DNA of 20,690 nt, taken from Aquifex sp964425585 (GTDB taxonomy: Bacteria; Aquificota; Aquificia; Aquificales; Aquificaceae). The position numbers and the translations under genes were made by a program. The notes below the pieces were generated by a model. It was given only the letters and a program-made list of their open reading frames with translations, was not told the origin of the DNA and ran no database searches. Location: assembly GCA_964425585.1 (NCBI GenBank), contig CAYRMG010000021.1, forward strand, positions 1-20,690. Reading direction: 5' to 3'. Shown here one piece after another: positions 8,201 to 14,267 of this stretch; position 1 is the first letter of the stretch; each line of letters opens with the position of its first letter.

Positions 8201-8714
8201 GATGAGGCCGGCAAGGGTAGTTATACAAGAGCTCAAGATAAGACTTCCTTATTACGAGTTTAAGGAGGAGGTCGTTGTTGACGTAAAAGAGCACGGTTTT
8301 GACCTTGTGTATCCGACATTTACCCTGTTTCCAAAGGCTGATAAGCTCAGCATTCAAGAAAAGGAGTTCAGGGAAGTTCCGAAAGTTTACCCATACACTC
8401 AGGGAACACTTATACAAGAGATGAAAAAAAGGGGACTTGGAAGACCATCAACCTACGCCCAGATAGTTCAAACACTTCTTGAGAGACACTACGTGATTGA
8501 AGAGAAAGGTTTCTTAATTCCCACCGAGCTCGGGATAAAGGTTTACGATTACCTGACAAAGCATTTTCCCGAGTGGACAAGTGAGGAATTAACGAGAAAG
8601 CTTGAAGAGGCTATGGATAGGATAGAAAAGGGAGAACTCAATTATATGGATGTCCTGAAAGAAGTTCACGGAATAAAGAAACTCCTTAAAAGGCAAAGGG
8701 AAGAGGTGTCGTGA
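5235..8714 (+). CDS. rgy: Reverse gyrase (helicase-topoisomerase IA fusion)
   Basis: Reverse gyrase introduces positive supercoils with ATP and is the protein hallmark of hyperthermophiles. The 1159-aa chain shows the full order. An N-terminal zinc finger has C10, C13, C28 and C31. The SF2-like helicase half follows: Q82 of the Q-motif, Walker A APTGVGKT (99-106), DDID box (196-199), motif III SSAT, and motif VI QASGRTSRF. Then comes the type IA topoisomerase: VVESPNKAR with E593, the metal-binding DPDAEGE (712-718), and catalytic Y902 in ITYHRTDST. The latch insertion looks short and helical. The second zinc finger, at the start of the topoisomerase part, is degenerate: only C666 and C683 with H673 remain. 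Its stop abuts the stop of the convergent next gene with no base between. A. aeolicus has two reverse gyrases; which one this corresponds to cannot be told here. Confidence 0.97.
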   Translation: MALEIVERGCPNCGGAISSDRLEKGLPCSKCLPKLGEENVCLALERENTLKLLKPFCETDEKLQEFIRFFERGVGAKPWSLQRVWAKRVFMNQSFAIVAPTGVGKTTFGLVMSLFLKGKVLMIFPTRLLANQAGEKLKELSEKLGVEKKILVYQSKKKVREQFLSGDWDILLGTNMFLHRNFENLINFRFKLIFIDDIDSFLKKGKNVDYLFKLLGFTDDEIKLALKEEKSQRDYDRLAKIRKRKRETVLIVSSATLKPRGKRAYLFRNLLGFDIQKAVSSLRNIVDVAEPVKNLDEALEKSVELIKKLGKGGLVYLSVFYGKEKVEEVTEYYRKKGLKALSYLEYKPEELINILERGDFDVAVGISHITNPLVRGIDLPHIIRYAVFLDPPKHVFPTKLSLNPPLLHSLLLTLLNLFEEEDKLRAIQYVMYLKRYLTLREEQLDQYPRIKERVEEIKNFLEKFLTDEQFLKKIEKSEDISLVPKEGELYIVVGDANSYIQASGRTSRFIAGGMTKGLSVVYYSDPKAFYSLKKRLSLYYMTQEIEFKRLDEIDLDKLIREIDEDRKRAKAVLEGKGVARIKDLFKTTLVVVESPNKARTIASFFGKPQMRFVEDSIAYEVPLGDRLLVITASLGHVLDLTTNKGFFGVLDDTYPYIPVYDTIKICRDTREQHTDYKYLRNRCRGKIEDKMEIIRGIREVGYEVDEIYIATDPDAEGEKIGYDLYLLTKPFNLNIKRAEFHEVTPKAFREAVENPRDVDLNMVKAQLVRRILDRWVGFTLSHILWDVFKKKWLSAGRVQTPVLGWVIKRYEESKQKKGEIILTINGYRLKIDIEDLRFSKEVFNDLDIADISLENKREEEKRPLPPYTTDTILEDANERLHLSAKKTMSILQELFESGYITYHRTDSTRVSDAGKYLVAKPYITKHFGEEYFYPRSWGEGGAHECIRPTRPLEPKDLEFMITAGIAELEDPENALKVYELIFKRFMASQMRPARVVIQELKIRLPYYEFKEEVVVDVKEHGFDLVYPTFTLFPKADKLSIQEKEFREVPKVYPYTQGTLIQEMKKRGLGRPSTYAQIVQTLLERHYVIEEKGFLIPTELGIKVYDYLTKHFPEWTSEELTRKLEEAMDRIEKGELNYMDVLKEVHGIKKLLKRQREEVS

Positions 8715-9047
8715 TTACTCTCCCCCGTATTCTACACTATCTATTTCTTCCATAAATTGCTCAACCGCAAAGGTTAAAAACTCCTTTATTTCCTTTACAT
8801 CTTTCTTGAGTATGTCCGGGGATATCTCTATCTTCTTCTCAAACACGTCTCCGTCACCGCTTTTGTAAATGACTTTTACGTAAGGATATTTCGGCTGATA
8901 CCCGGGTGTCAGGTCTACCTCACATCCTTCTTCCTTTTCAACGTCATCAAAGCAAACCTCTATATCAACGTCAGGTTCAACCATAAGGTCGTGAACCTCT
9001 TTCGCAATTTTCTTTAACTTTTCAATCTCTTCTTTGCTCAAAGTCAT
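8715..9047 (-). CDS. Hypothetical small acidic protein convergent with reverse gyrase
   Basis: I do not recognise this 110-aa protein. It is rich in Glu/Asp/Lys, typical of soluble thermophile proteins, with an N-terminal helix (SKEEIEKLKKIAKEVHDLM), a beta-rich middle (YPYVKVIYKSGDGDVFEKKIEI) and a C-terminal helix. It has only two Cys, so a metal centre is unlikely. Expression signals are unusually good: GGGAGGT 4 nt before the ATG and an extended -10 TG-G-TATAAT just upstream, giving a monocistronic transcript with a very short leader. The 3' end directly abuts the reverse gyrase stop codon. Confidence 0.8.
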   Translation of the reverse strand: MTLSKEEIEKLKKIAKEVHDLMVEPDVDIEVCFDDVEKEEGCEVDLTPGYQPKYPYVKVIYKSGDGDVFEKKIEISPDILKKDVKEIKEFLTFAVEQFMEEIDSVEYGGE

Positions 9048-9065
9048 AATTACCTCCCTAAGGAA

Positions 9066-9097
9066 ATTATACCATTTCTCTTTTCAAAAAATGTCAA
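9066..9097 (-). promoter_or_regulatory. Promoter of the small acidic protein gene
   Basis: On the minus strand TTGACA (9092-9097) is followed after 20 bp by TATAAT (9066-9071), which has TG one base upstream (9073-9074), an extended -10. The spacer is longer than the usual 17 bp, but the extended -10 can compensate. The transcript would start close to the Shine-Dalgarno sequence (9052-9058), leaving a leader of about 12 nt. Confidence 0.55.
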
Positions 9098-9141
9098 TGT
9101 GCGTTTACTTACCCGAAAGATTAATAAAAAAAGAAAAAGGC

Positions 9142-9378
9142 TTATGACTTTGCGGTAGCTTTGGGTGTAACCATCACCATTTCTACACAGTGTCTCTTTA
9201 AGAGGTCGGAACAAACGTAAACACAGATTTCACAACCTTTACATCTGTCATACCAGACCCAAGCACTGTTTGTGCTTGCACGGAAGTTAAGACAATTGGG
9301 TTCGGGGCAGAAGAGAACACACTGTTTACAGTTATACTGAGCACATTCTTTTTCTTTAACATCAGCCACAAAATACAT
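9142..9378 (-). CDS. porD: 2-oxoacid:ferredoxin oxidoreductase, ferredoxin-like delta subunit
   Basis: A 78-aa iron-sulfur protein, last gene of the oxidoreductase operon. It passes electrons between the TPP/FeS core and ferredoxin. It has ten Cys. The second cluster motif is C46-x2-C49-x2-C52-x3-C56, with Ser after the last Cys instead of the usual Pro. The first is unusual, C12-x4-C17-x2-C20-x3-C24-Pro, with further Cys at 29 and 64. Two [4Fe-4S] clusters are likely, but which Cys bind is uncertain. Start: ATG at 9378 with GAGGAGGT 8 nt upstream. It begins 14 bp after the gamma gene. A T-rich tract without a hairpin follows the stop. Confidence 0.85.
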   Translation of the reverse strand: MYFVADVKEKECAQYNCKQCVLFCPEPNCLNFRASTNSAWVWYDRCKGCEICVYVCSDLLKRHCVEMVMVTPKATAKS

Positions 9379-9392
9379 CTATCTTTACCTCC

Positions 9393-10082
9393 TCAGGTTT
9401 TTACCTCTTCCGTTTCCGTTTCTACCCATCCGTTCTCTTCCGCAAGCTTTATGGTGTATTTTATAACCTCCATGTTCTTGGCGAGAAGTTCCTGTTTTCT
9501 CTTGAACTTCTTTTCTATAGCGGAGTCAAGGGCGGTTGTTCCACCCGATGCTACGAACGTTCCCCCAAGGAACCTTTCTATAAGGGCTTTTTCAATGTGT
9601 TCTAGATTAACAAGTCTCGTTATTCCGAAGAAAAGACCTACCATAGCCATATTCGTGGCAAGTTCCGTGCCTGCTATATCCCTTGCTATTTGAGTTGCGG
9701 GTATCATGTATATTCTTGCATTGAGTTCTTCAAGGACTTTCTTGTCTTCTTCGGGAATTATATCAACATCGGAGTTTATTATTACCATTCCGTTTTCTTT
9801 TAGTCCCGAGTAAAAGGGCATCGTGTAAGATTTACCGTGGGTAATAACCTGCGGGTGATAAATCATTATAACGTTGGGATATACAACTTCACCTACTTCG
9901 TATATGGGTTGGTCCGAAACGCGAACGTAAGCTTCAACGGGTGCCATTCTCTTTTCGGAACCGAAGAAGGGAACCAGTGATGCGTATTTTCCTGCTGCAG
10001 CCATAGCGTTACCGAGAATGTGGGCAGAGGTGACAACCCCCTGCCCGCCTACTCCCGCAATTCTTATGTTGTATCTCTTCAT
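9393..10082 (-). CDS. porG: 2-oxoacid:ferredoxin oxidoreductase gamma subunit
   Basis: The 229-aa gamma subunit has the family's N-terminal nucleotide-fold signature GVGGQGVV (10-17), followed by PFFGSEKRMAPVEAYVRVSD and the typical NMAMVGLFFGI segment. In the enzyme it covers the CoA-binding side of the TPP core. Its ATG overlaps the beta-subunit stop as ATGA (4 bp), and a strong AGGAGGT lies 6 nt upstream within the beta gene. The C-terminal tail (WVETETEEVKT) is acidic. The order A-B-G-D with separate polypeptides is the ancestral arrangement of this enzyme family. Confidence 0.92.
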   Translation of the reverse strand: MKRYNIRIAGVGGQGVVTSAHILGNAMAAAGKYASLVPFFGSEKRMAPVEAYVRVSDQPIYEVGEVVYPNVIMIYHPQVITHGKSYTMPFYSGLKENGMVIINSDVDIIPEEDKKVLEELNARIYMIPATQIARDIAGTELATNMAMVGLFFGITRLVNLEHIEKALIERFLGGTFVASGGTTALDSAIEKKFKRKQELLAKNMEVIKYTIKLAEENGWVETETEEVKT

Positions 10083-10948
10083 TTCTTGACCTCCTCTTTC
10101 TCCTTCCTTTCAACCTCTTCAAGGAATTCCTTAACTTCATCGGTCATCCATTCGTAGAACTTGAAGTCTTGCTTTTCTCTCTTTCTGGCATCTGCAAGAA
10201 CTTCCCTTGTGGGTATGGAGTATTCTATGTTACAGGAAGTGTAAGCGTGGATGAATGTAGGTCCGAAGTGTCTTGCCGCAAGTATAGCCCTTCTTACGGT
10301 TTTAGCTATTCTCTTGGGATTTGTCGGGGATATTCTTGCTACGTATACACAACCAGCGGTTTTAGCAAGTTCTACCGCATTTATCTTATCAAACTTCTTT
10401 CCGAGAGGTGCCATCTTAAGTTGAACACCCTTGGGTGACATTCCGCTTTCTTGTCCGCCCGTATTTCCGTAAACCTCGTTATCAACCATTATGGTTGTGA
10501 ACTTTTCCCTTCTGAACCAGGAGTGCATTGTCATTCCGAAACCGATATCTATGAGTCCGCCGTCTCCGGCTATAACTACCACGTCCTTAACCTTATCGGG
10601 GAATCTTATTGAAAGTGCCCTTTTGAGGCCCGATGCAACCGCGTTGGTGTCTCCGTAGTTTCCGTAGATGAAGGGAACCGCTGCTTGTGAGAGTGCAAGC
10701 CTTGCACATCCCGCCGTTCCGAGAACTATTGTGTCCTCGGGGTTAGGTAGTGCTGCGTAGAACACCCTAATGAAGTAAGCCATATAGCACCCTGCACACA
10801 TGGGGTGCTCTTCTACAAGCTCCTTGAACTGTCCGAGTTGCATTACGTCAACTTTTTTACCGAAGGGACCATACTTAACAAGGTCAACGTAGTCCCTGGG
10901 CATGTATTTTTCAAAGCCGGGAGAAATTCTTACGTATTCCAGACCCAT
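10079..10948 (-). CDS. porB: 2-oxoacid:ferredoxin oxidoreductase beta subunit (TPP-binding)
   Basis: The 289-aa catalytic partner holds the thiamine diphosphate: GDGGLIDIG (128-136) and VDNEVYGNTGGQ (155-166) are the diphosphate/Mg2+ motif. Four Cys, C51 and C54 (CAGC), C81 (GTAGC) and C239 (TSCN), match the pattern that binds the proximal [4Fe-4S] cluster in PorB proteins. In autotrophic Aquificales such enzymes run in the synthetic direction, carboxylating an acyl-CoA with reduced ferredoxin; pyruvate is the likeliest product but the substrate cannot be read from the sequence. Start: ATG at 10948 with AAGGAGGTGAT just upstream, a near-perfect match to the 16S 3' end. Confidence 0.93.
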   Translation of the reverse strand: MGLEYVRISPGFEKYMPRDYVDLVKYGPFGKKVDVMQLGQFKELVEEHPMCAGCYMAYFIRVFYAALPNPEDTIVLGTAGCARLALSQAAVPFIYGNYGDTNAVASGLKRALSIRFPDKVKDVVVIAGDGGLIDIGFGMTMHSWFRREKFTTIMVDNEVYGNTGGQESGMSPKGVQLKMAPLGKKFDKINAVELAKTAGCVYVARISPTNPKRIAKTVRRAILAARHFGPTFIHAYTSCNIEYSIPTREVLADARKREKQDFKFYEWMTDEVKEFLEEVERKEKEEVKK

Positions 10949-10969
10949 AACATCACCTCCTTAGATTTT

Positions 10970-12139
10970 TTAAACAACGGTTTTCTTTTCCTTCTTAATG
11001 CCAAACGCCTTATAAATTTCATCCATAATAAGCTCAACGGGAAGGGTCATTCCTCCGTAAACTCTGGGTCCGTCAACAACTATTCCGCTGTTGGGTATAG
11101 CGGCTTTTACCTCTTTTGCAAGCCAACCGACTATGTTATGTTCGGGAACTATTACAGCCTTTGCGTTCTTGAGAACTTCCCTTATTTCTTGGACGGGGAA
11201 CGGTCTCAGGGATTTCACTTTTACAAGACCGACGTTCAGTCCTTCCATTGTTGCGTATCTTTGGGCTTCCCTTCCCTGAGCTGCAGCACAACCGGAAGCT
11301 ACCACAAATACTTCCGCATCGGGATTTACAACTTCTATAAGACCGCCGAGGTAGTGCTTAATCCACTTTGCAGCTCTTCTGTTTGCAGACCAGACTTCCT
11401 GCTGCCATACGGCGTGAATGAGATAACTCATGAAGTTGGACTTTTGAACGGGTGCATCTCTTTGGATTCTTGCTGGAGGTATTTCACAGTCCGTAGGCGG
11501 AACGGGTGCCTTGTAGGGGTCTCTCGGAGGTAGTTTCATATCTTCGGGAGGAAGGTCAACGTATCCCTTAGCGTGGGTCACGAAGAATCCTTCCGTAGCA
11601 ACTACAACGGGAAGGTATACGTCAACCTTTTCGGAAATTACAAATCCCGCCAGGGTGAAGTCAAAGACATCTTGCTGGTTTTCCGCATGAAGAACTACGA
11701 GCCCCGAGTTAAGGAGGTAAGATATTTCTACGTTATCCGGCTGTATGGAAAGGGGTGCGTTTACAACTCTCGTCATTACACCGAGAACCGCAGGAATTCT
11801 GTGTCCCGGCCACGATACTATAGCCTCAAGTCCTCTGAGGAGTCCGGGTCCCGAGGTTGCGGTAAATGCTCTCGCTCCTCCTCTTACCGCCCCCGCTATT
11901 GCGGACATAGCACCGTATTCTTCTTCCGCTCTATAGTAATCCTTTACGTATCCTTGGGCGTAAAGGTCTCCCACAAGGTGCATGGTTTCGGATTGGGGAG
12001 TTATGGGATAGGCTATCGCAACATCTACGTTAGCCCTTTTTACCGCTTCCGCAAAAGCCTGGGAACCCGTGATAAATTTTCTTTCTCTCGGAGCTTCTAA
12101 AATAAGGTATTCCGGGTCAACAACTCTTTGCTCGGGCAT
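10970..12139 (-). CDS. porA: 2-oxoacid:ferredoxin oxidoreductase alpha subunit
   Basis: The 389-aa alpha subunit shows domain I with AYPITPQSE (around 60) and the conserved RAEEEYGAMSAIAGAVRGGAR block, which supplies the catalytic glutamate side of the TPP site. The pocket segment FTATSGPGLLRGLE follows, then the transketolase C-domain (EVFVVASGCAAAQGREAQRYA; VKSLRPFP). The SIQPDNVEISYL segment replaces the GDHSD-like segment of many pyruvate enzymes; substrate preference therefore stays open between pyruvate and another 2-oxoacid. GGAGGTGT lies 5 nt before the ATG. It is preceded by the E-like subunit gene with a 19-bp gap, so transcription is surely shared. Confidence 0.93.
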   Translation of the reverse strand: MPEQRVVDPEYLILEAPRERKFITGSQAFAEAVKRANVDVAIAYPITPQSETMHLVGDLYAQGYVKDYYRAEEEYGAMSAIAGAVRGGARAFTATSGPGLLRGLEAIVSWPGHRIPAVLGVMTRVVNAPLSIQPDNVEISYLLNSGLVVLHAENQQDVFDFTLAGFVISEKVDVYLPVVVATEGFFVTHAKGYVDLPPEDMKLPPRDPYKAPVPPTDCEIPPARIQRDAPVQKSNFMSYLIHAVWQQEVWSANRRAAKWIKHYLGGLIEVVNPDAEVFVVASGCAAAQGREAQRYATMEGLNVGLVKVKSLRPFPVQEIREVLKNAKAVIVPEHNIVGWLAKEVKAAIPNSGIVVDGPRVYGGMTLPVELIMDEIYKAFGIKKEKKTVV

Positions 12140-12158
12140 ACCACACCTCCTTACAAAA

Positions 12159-12878
12159 TTACTCTGTTTCTTCTACAATTTCACCCCTTCTCGGGATAAG
12201 AAGATATGCATACTCTCCAAAGTCCAGGGGAGATATCTTGACCCATTCTTCCTTCGGAAGGGACGGATTTTCAGGCGGTAGCTTCGGCTCCCACTCTATT
12301 CCCATTTCCTTTCTTACTTCCACGAGAACGTCCCTGAACTTTCTTATCTCATCCGCGTGAACATCTCTGAGGGATACCATCGCATCTTCGTGTCCCATCT
12401 CACCGCAAAGTGCTATGGTGTAGCAGTTTGTTCCCGCCCTTATCATTCTAAGGGAAAGGTTTGCGTAGTGACAGTGAACACCTACAAATATACAAACTTC
12501 AATCCTATTATGGAGAATCGTAAGGTTGGGATGGTTCGGATTTATCTCCGCTTCGGGGTCAATTTTGGGATACTTGGGTCTGTAGTCAGGCATGGGGATT
12601 ATTCTGCAGTTGGGTATTTCCATGGCGAGCTCAAGAACCGCCTTTGCTTTTTCCATTGCATCTGCGTTCCAGCCCCACAGAACCAGAGGACCCGGGAATA
12701 TGGTGGGATTTCTACGGGTAAGGAGTGCCTTTGCCGCTTCCCTCATTGCGGTTTCTTCGTCAACTATCTCACCGTAGAGTAAAGCCTTGCCGGGAGGTGG
12801 AAGGTCACATCCTTGAAATGCTGCAGGAGTCGGTATATAACCCTCAGGTCCGGGTTGTATAGGGTTCTTCTCAGCCAT
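12159..12878 (-). CDS. porE: Fifth subunit of the oxidoreductase, CO dehydrogenase small-subunit-like
   Basis: A 239-aa protein, first gene of the operon. From about residue 45 it resembles the small DHS-fold subunit of archaeal CO dehydrogenase/acetyl-CoA synthase (CdhB/ACDS epsilon, PF02552): a strand-glycine segment GPLVLWGWNADAMEKAKAVLELA, then EVCIFVGVHCHYANLSLRMIRAG (128-150) and a 'MVSLRDVHADEIRKF' stretch near 167-181. The N-terminal 40 residues are Pro/Gly-rich and may wrap the partner subunits. H. thermophilus has a pyruvate:ferredoxin oxidoreductase with a fifth subunit; from position I infer this is its homologue. It has no cofactor motif of its own beyond scattered Cys (24, 91, 129, 136, 152, 158). 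GGAGGT precedes the ATG. Role unknown: assembly, stability or partner docking. Confidence 0.75.
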   Translation of the reverse strand: MAEKNPIQPGPEGYIPTPAAFQGCDLPPPGKALLYGEIVDEETAMREAAKALLTRRNPTIFPGPLVLWGWNADAMEKAKAVLELAMEIPNCRIIPMPDYRPKYPKIDPEAEINPNHPNLTILHNRIEVCIFVGVHCHYANLSLRMIRAGTNCYTIALCGEMGHEDAMVSLRDVHADEIRKFRDVLVEVRKEMGIEWEPKLPPENPSLPKEEWVKISPLDFGEYAYLLIPRRGEIVEETE

Positions 12879-12922
12879 ACATAACCTCCGCGTCTTGTTT
12901 TAGATGTGGTAAGTAAAAATAC

Positions 12923-12956
12923 AATATAAACAAAAAGATAGTATGAGCAAGGTCAA
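12923..12956 (-). promoter_or_regulatory. Candidate promoter of the oxidoreductase operon
   Basis: On the minus strand TATATT (12923-12928) is preceded at 16 bp by TTGCTC (12945-12950), and directly upstream by TTGACC (12951-12956). Either may act as -35, the first with the better spacing. The start codon is 45 bp downstream. The 93-bp spacer to the upstream gene has room for a promoter, and the AT-rich tract is the only such place before the operon. Confidence 0.35.
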
Positions 12957-12971
12957 AAACAAAACGGAGTT

Positions 12972-13391
12972 TTAAGTGTATATGACGTCAAATTTAAGGT
13001 CGTAAAGTTCCCTTATCTTCTTAGATATCTTGAGGAAGAAGTCGTAAGCTTCTTCTTTTGAGCCGAAGAAGCCTATGCGAAAGCGGGTTTCGGTTATATC
13101 GTAAGGTTTTTCGGGGTTCCATCTGTTTCTGTATCTCGGTTTATCCGAGGGGTAGATATCCGCGAAATTGTTAAAGGGGTCAACGTATACAACCCACCCT
13201 TCACCTTCTACGGGCTGGAGGGATGCCTTTACCGTTTGTGCTATTTCGGAGTTTTTCATATCCGGGTTTACCCTTTGGCATATCTCATTAACGTGAGCTC
13301 CGAACCACTTGAGATTTTCATCCGCTTCTAAAAAGAAAAGGTTTCTATCTTTTGCCTCTTCACATATCAGCTTTAACACTCTTCCCCACAT
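12972..13391 (-). CDS. Hypothetical protein upstream of the oxidoreductase operon
   Basis: I do not recognise this 139-aa soluble protein. It shows an N-terminal helix (VLKLICEEAKDRNLFFLEADE), a central part rich in Asn/Pro/aromatics (WVVYVDPFNNFADIYPSDKPRYRNRWNPEKPY) and a C-terminal helix pair (SKEEAYDFFLKISKKIRELYD). There is no membrane segment or metal motif. The ATG at 13391 has no Shine-Dalgarno sequence, in clear contrast to the operon that follows 93 bp downstream. The two are therefore probably separate transcripts or at least separately expressed. It is divergent from the small membrane peptide gene, with 108 bp between the starts. Confidence 0.75.
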   Translation of the reverse strand: MWGRVLKLICEEAKDRNLFFLEADENLKWFGAHVNEICQRVNPDMKNSEIAQTVKASLQPVEGEGWVVYVDPFNNFADIYPSDKPRYRNRWNPEKPYDITETRFRIGFFGSKEEAYDFFLKISKKIRELYDLKFDVIYT

Positions 13392-13444
13392 GAAATTTAT
13401 TATTTCACAAATTCCAAAATGCGTTTTATTATTTTAAAATCAGG

Positions 13445-13474
13445 TTGTATTTACTAACCAATATATGCTAAACT
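13445..13474 (+). promoter_or_regulatory. Candidate promoter for the small membrane peptide-rlpA-purF unit
   Basis: TTGTAT (13445-13450) and TAAACT (13469-13474), spaced 18 bp, give a weak sigma-70-like pair 26 bp before the 27-codon reading frame. The spacer 13392-13499 otherwise holds only AT-rich sequence, including the short dyad attttaaaat (13431-13440). Confidence 0.3.
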
Positions 13475-13499
13475 TTATAAATGATAAGGAGGTGATGAT

Positions 13500-13583
13500 A
13501 TGGGTGATGTGTTAATATCTATTATAGCTGTGGCTTTGCTTTTGGGGCTTATACCGCTGTTTTCCGCGTTGCTTAAGTTTTAA
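13500..13583 (+). CDS. Single-helix membrane microprotein, 27 aa
   Basis: The reading frame encodes MGDVLISIIAVALLLGLIPL followed by FSALLKF, a single hydrophobic helix with an acidic residue at the N-terminal end and a lysine at the C-terminal end. AAGGAGGTGAT (13486-13496) is an exact complement of the expected 3' end of 16S rRNA, and its AGGAGG lies 7 nt before the ATG. This is one of the best ribosome binding sites of the window, so I believe the frame is translated. It ends 9 bp before the rlpA-like gene, which lacks its own site and may depend on coupling. Such peptides often stabilise larger membrane complexes (as CydX or KdpF do), but I cannot assign a partner. Sequence similarity cannot prove identity at this length. 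Confidence 0.65.
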   Translation: MGDVLISIIAVALLLGLIPLFSALLKF

Positions 13584-13592
13584 AATTTTTTT

Positions 13593-14240
13593 ATGGTGCG
13601 GGGGCTTGTTGCCCCTTTACTTTTCTTTTTGCTTTTTGTTAGCGGTTGTGCTACCAAAGTAAAGGTTGAGGGAAAGTATAAGGTAAAGTGTCCCAGATAC
13701 GCATACGTAAAGGTTCGTTATTGTCCCACCAAATACGCTTATTCAAACCTTTTCCAGCACTTGAGTAAGATTAAAGTTGTAAATCCCGGAAACGGAAAAT
13801 CAATAAAAATCGCAGTAAGATATAATCGCAACGTTAAGGGGTTGTGCATTCCAAAAAGGTATAAAAGGTTTTTAGGAAATATTTACAGGGGAAAGGTTTA
13901 CGTTCTAAGATGCGGAGAAAACAATGTAAGTAGCTGTCCTTCGGTAATAAGGGGGTATGCATCCTGGTATGGGAAAAGATTTCACGGGAGGAAAACAGCG
14001 TCCGGTATCAGATTTAACTCCTACGGACTTTACGCAGCCCACAGATATCTCCCTTTCGGAACTATACTTGAGGTTAAGAACCTGAAAAACGGAAGAAAGG
14101 TAAGGGTAATGGTAATAGACAGGGGACCATACGTAAAAGGAAGGCATCTGGACCTCTCTTACGGAGCTGCTAAAAAGCTCGGTATGATTGGGGATGGTGT
14201 CATTCCCTTTGAAGCAAAAGTCATAAGATGCGGATACTGA
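13593..14240 (+). CDS. rlpA: RlpA-like double-psi beta-barrel lipoprotein
   Basis: The 215-aa protein starts with a lipoprotein signal: basic N-terminus, hydrophobic LLFFLLF and lipobox VSGC with acylated C19. The C-terminal ~95 residues form the RlpA double-psi beta-barrel: GYASWYGKRFHGRKTASGIRFN, LPFGTILEVKNLKNGRKV, VIDRGPYVKGRHLDLS. RlpA proteins act on or bind peptidoglycan in the periplasm (lytic transglycosylase in Pseudomonas). Unlike the long RlpA proteins there is no C-terminal SPOR domain. Instead a basic, Cys-containing segment (about 20-115) of unknown role follows the lipobox. It has no Shine-Dalgarno sequence; the 9-bp gap to the preceding microprotein stop suggests coupling. 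purF follows after 27 bp. Confidence 0.88.
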   Translation: MVRGLVAPLLFFLLFVSGCATKVKVEGKYKVKCPRYAYVKVRYCPTKYAYSNLFQHLSKIKVVNPGNGKSIKIAVRYNRNVKGLCIPKRYKRFLGNIYRGKVYVLRCGENNVSSCPSVIRGYASWYGKRFHGRKTASGIRFNSYGLYAAHRYLPFGTILEVKNLKNGRKVRVMVIDRGPYVKGRHLDLSYGAAKKLGMIGDGVIPFEAKVIRCGY

Positions 14241-14267
14241 AAATAGCATATATTAAATTGTGTTGAG

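Noticed and set aside
9100..9141. Possible intrinsic terminator after the ferredoxin-like subunit gene
   Set aside because: There is a T-rich tract on the minus strand but no stem-loop in front of it.
10805..12100. Long open frames on the plus strand opposite the porA and porB genes
   Set aside because: They lie antisense to clearly recognised enzyme genes, encode low-complexity Ser/Tyr-rich products with no family match, and have no ribosome binding site. They are shadows of biased codon use.
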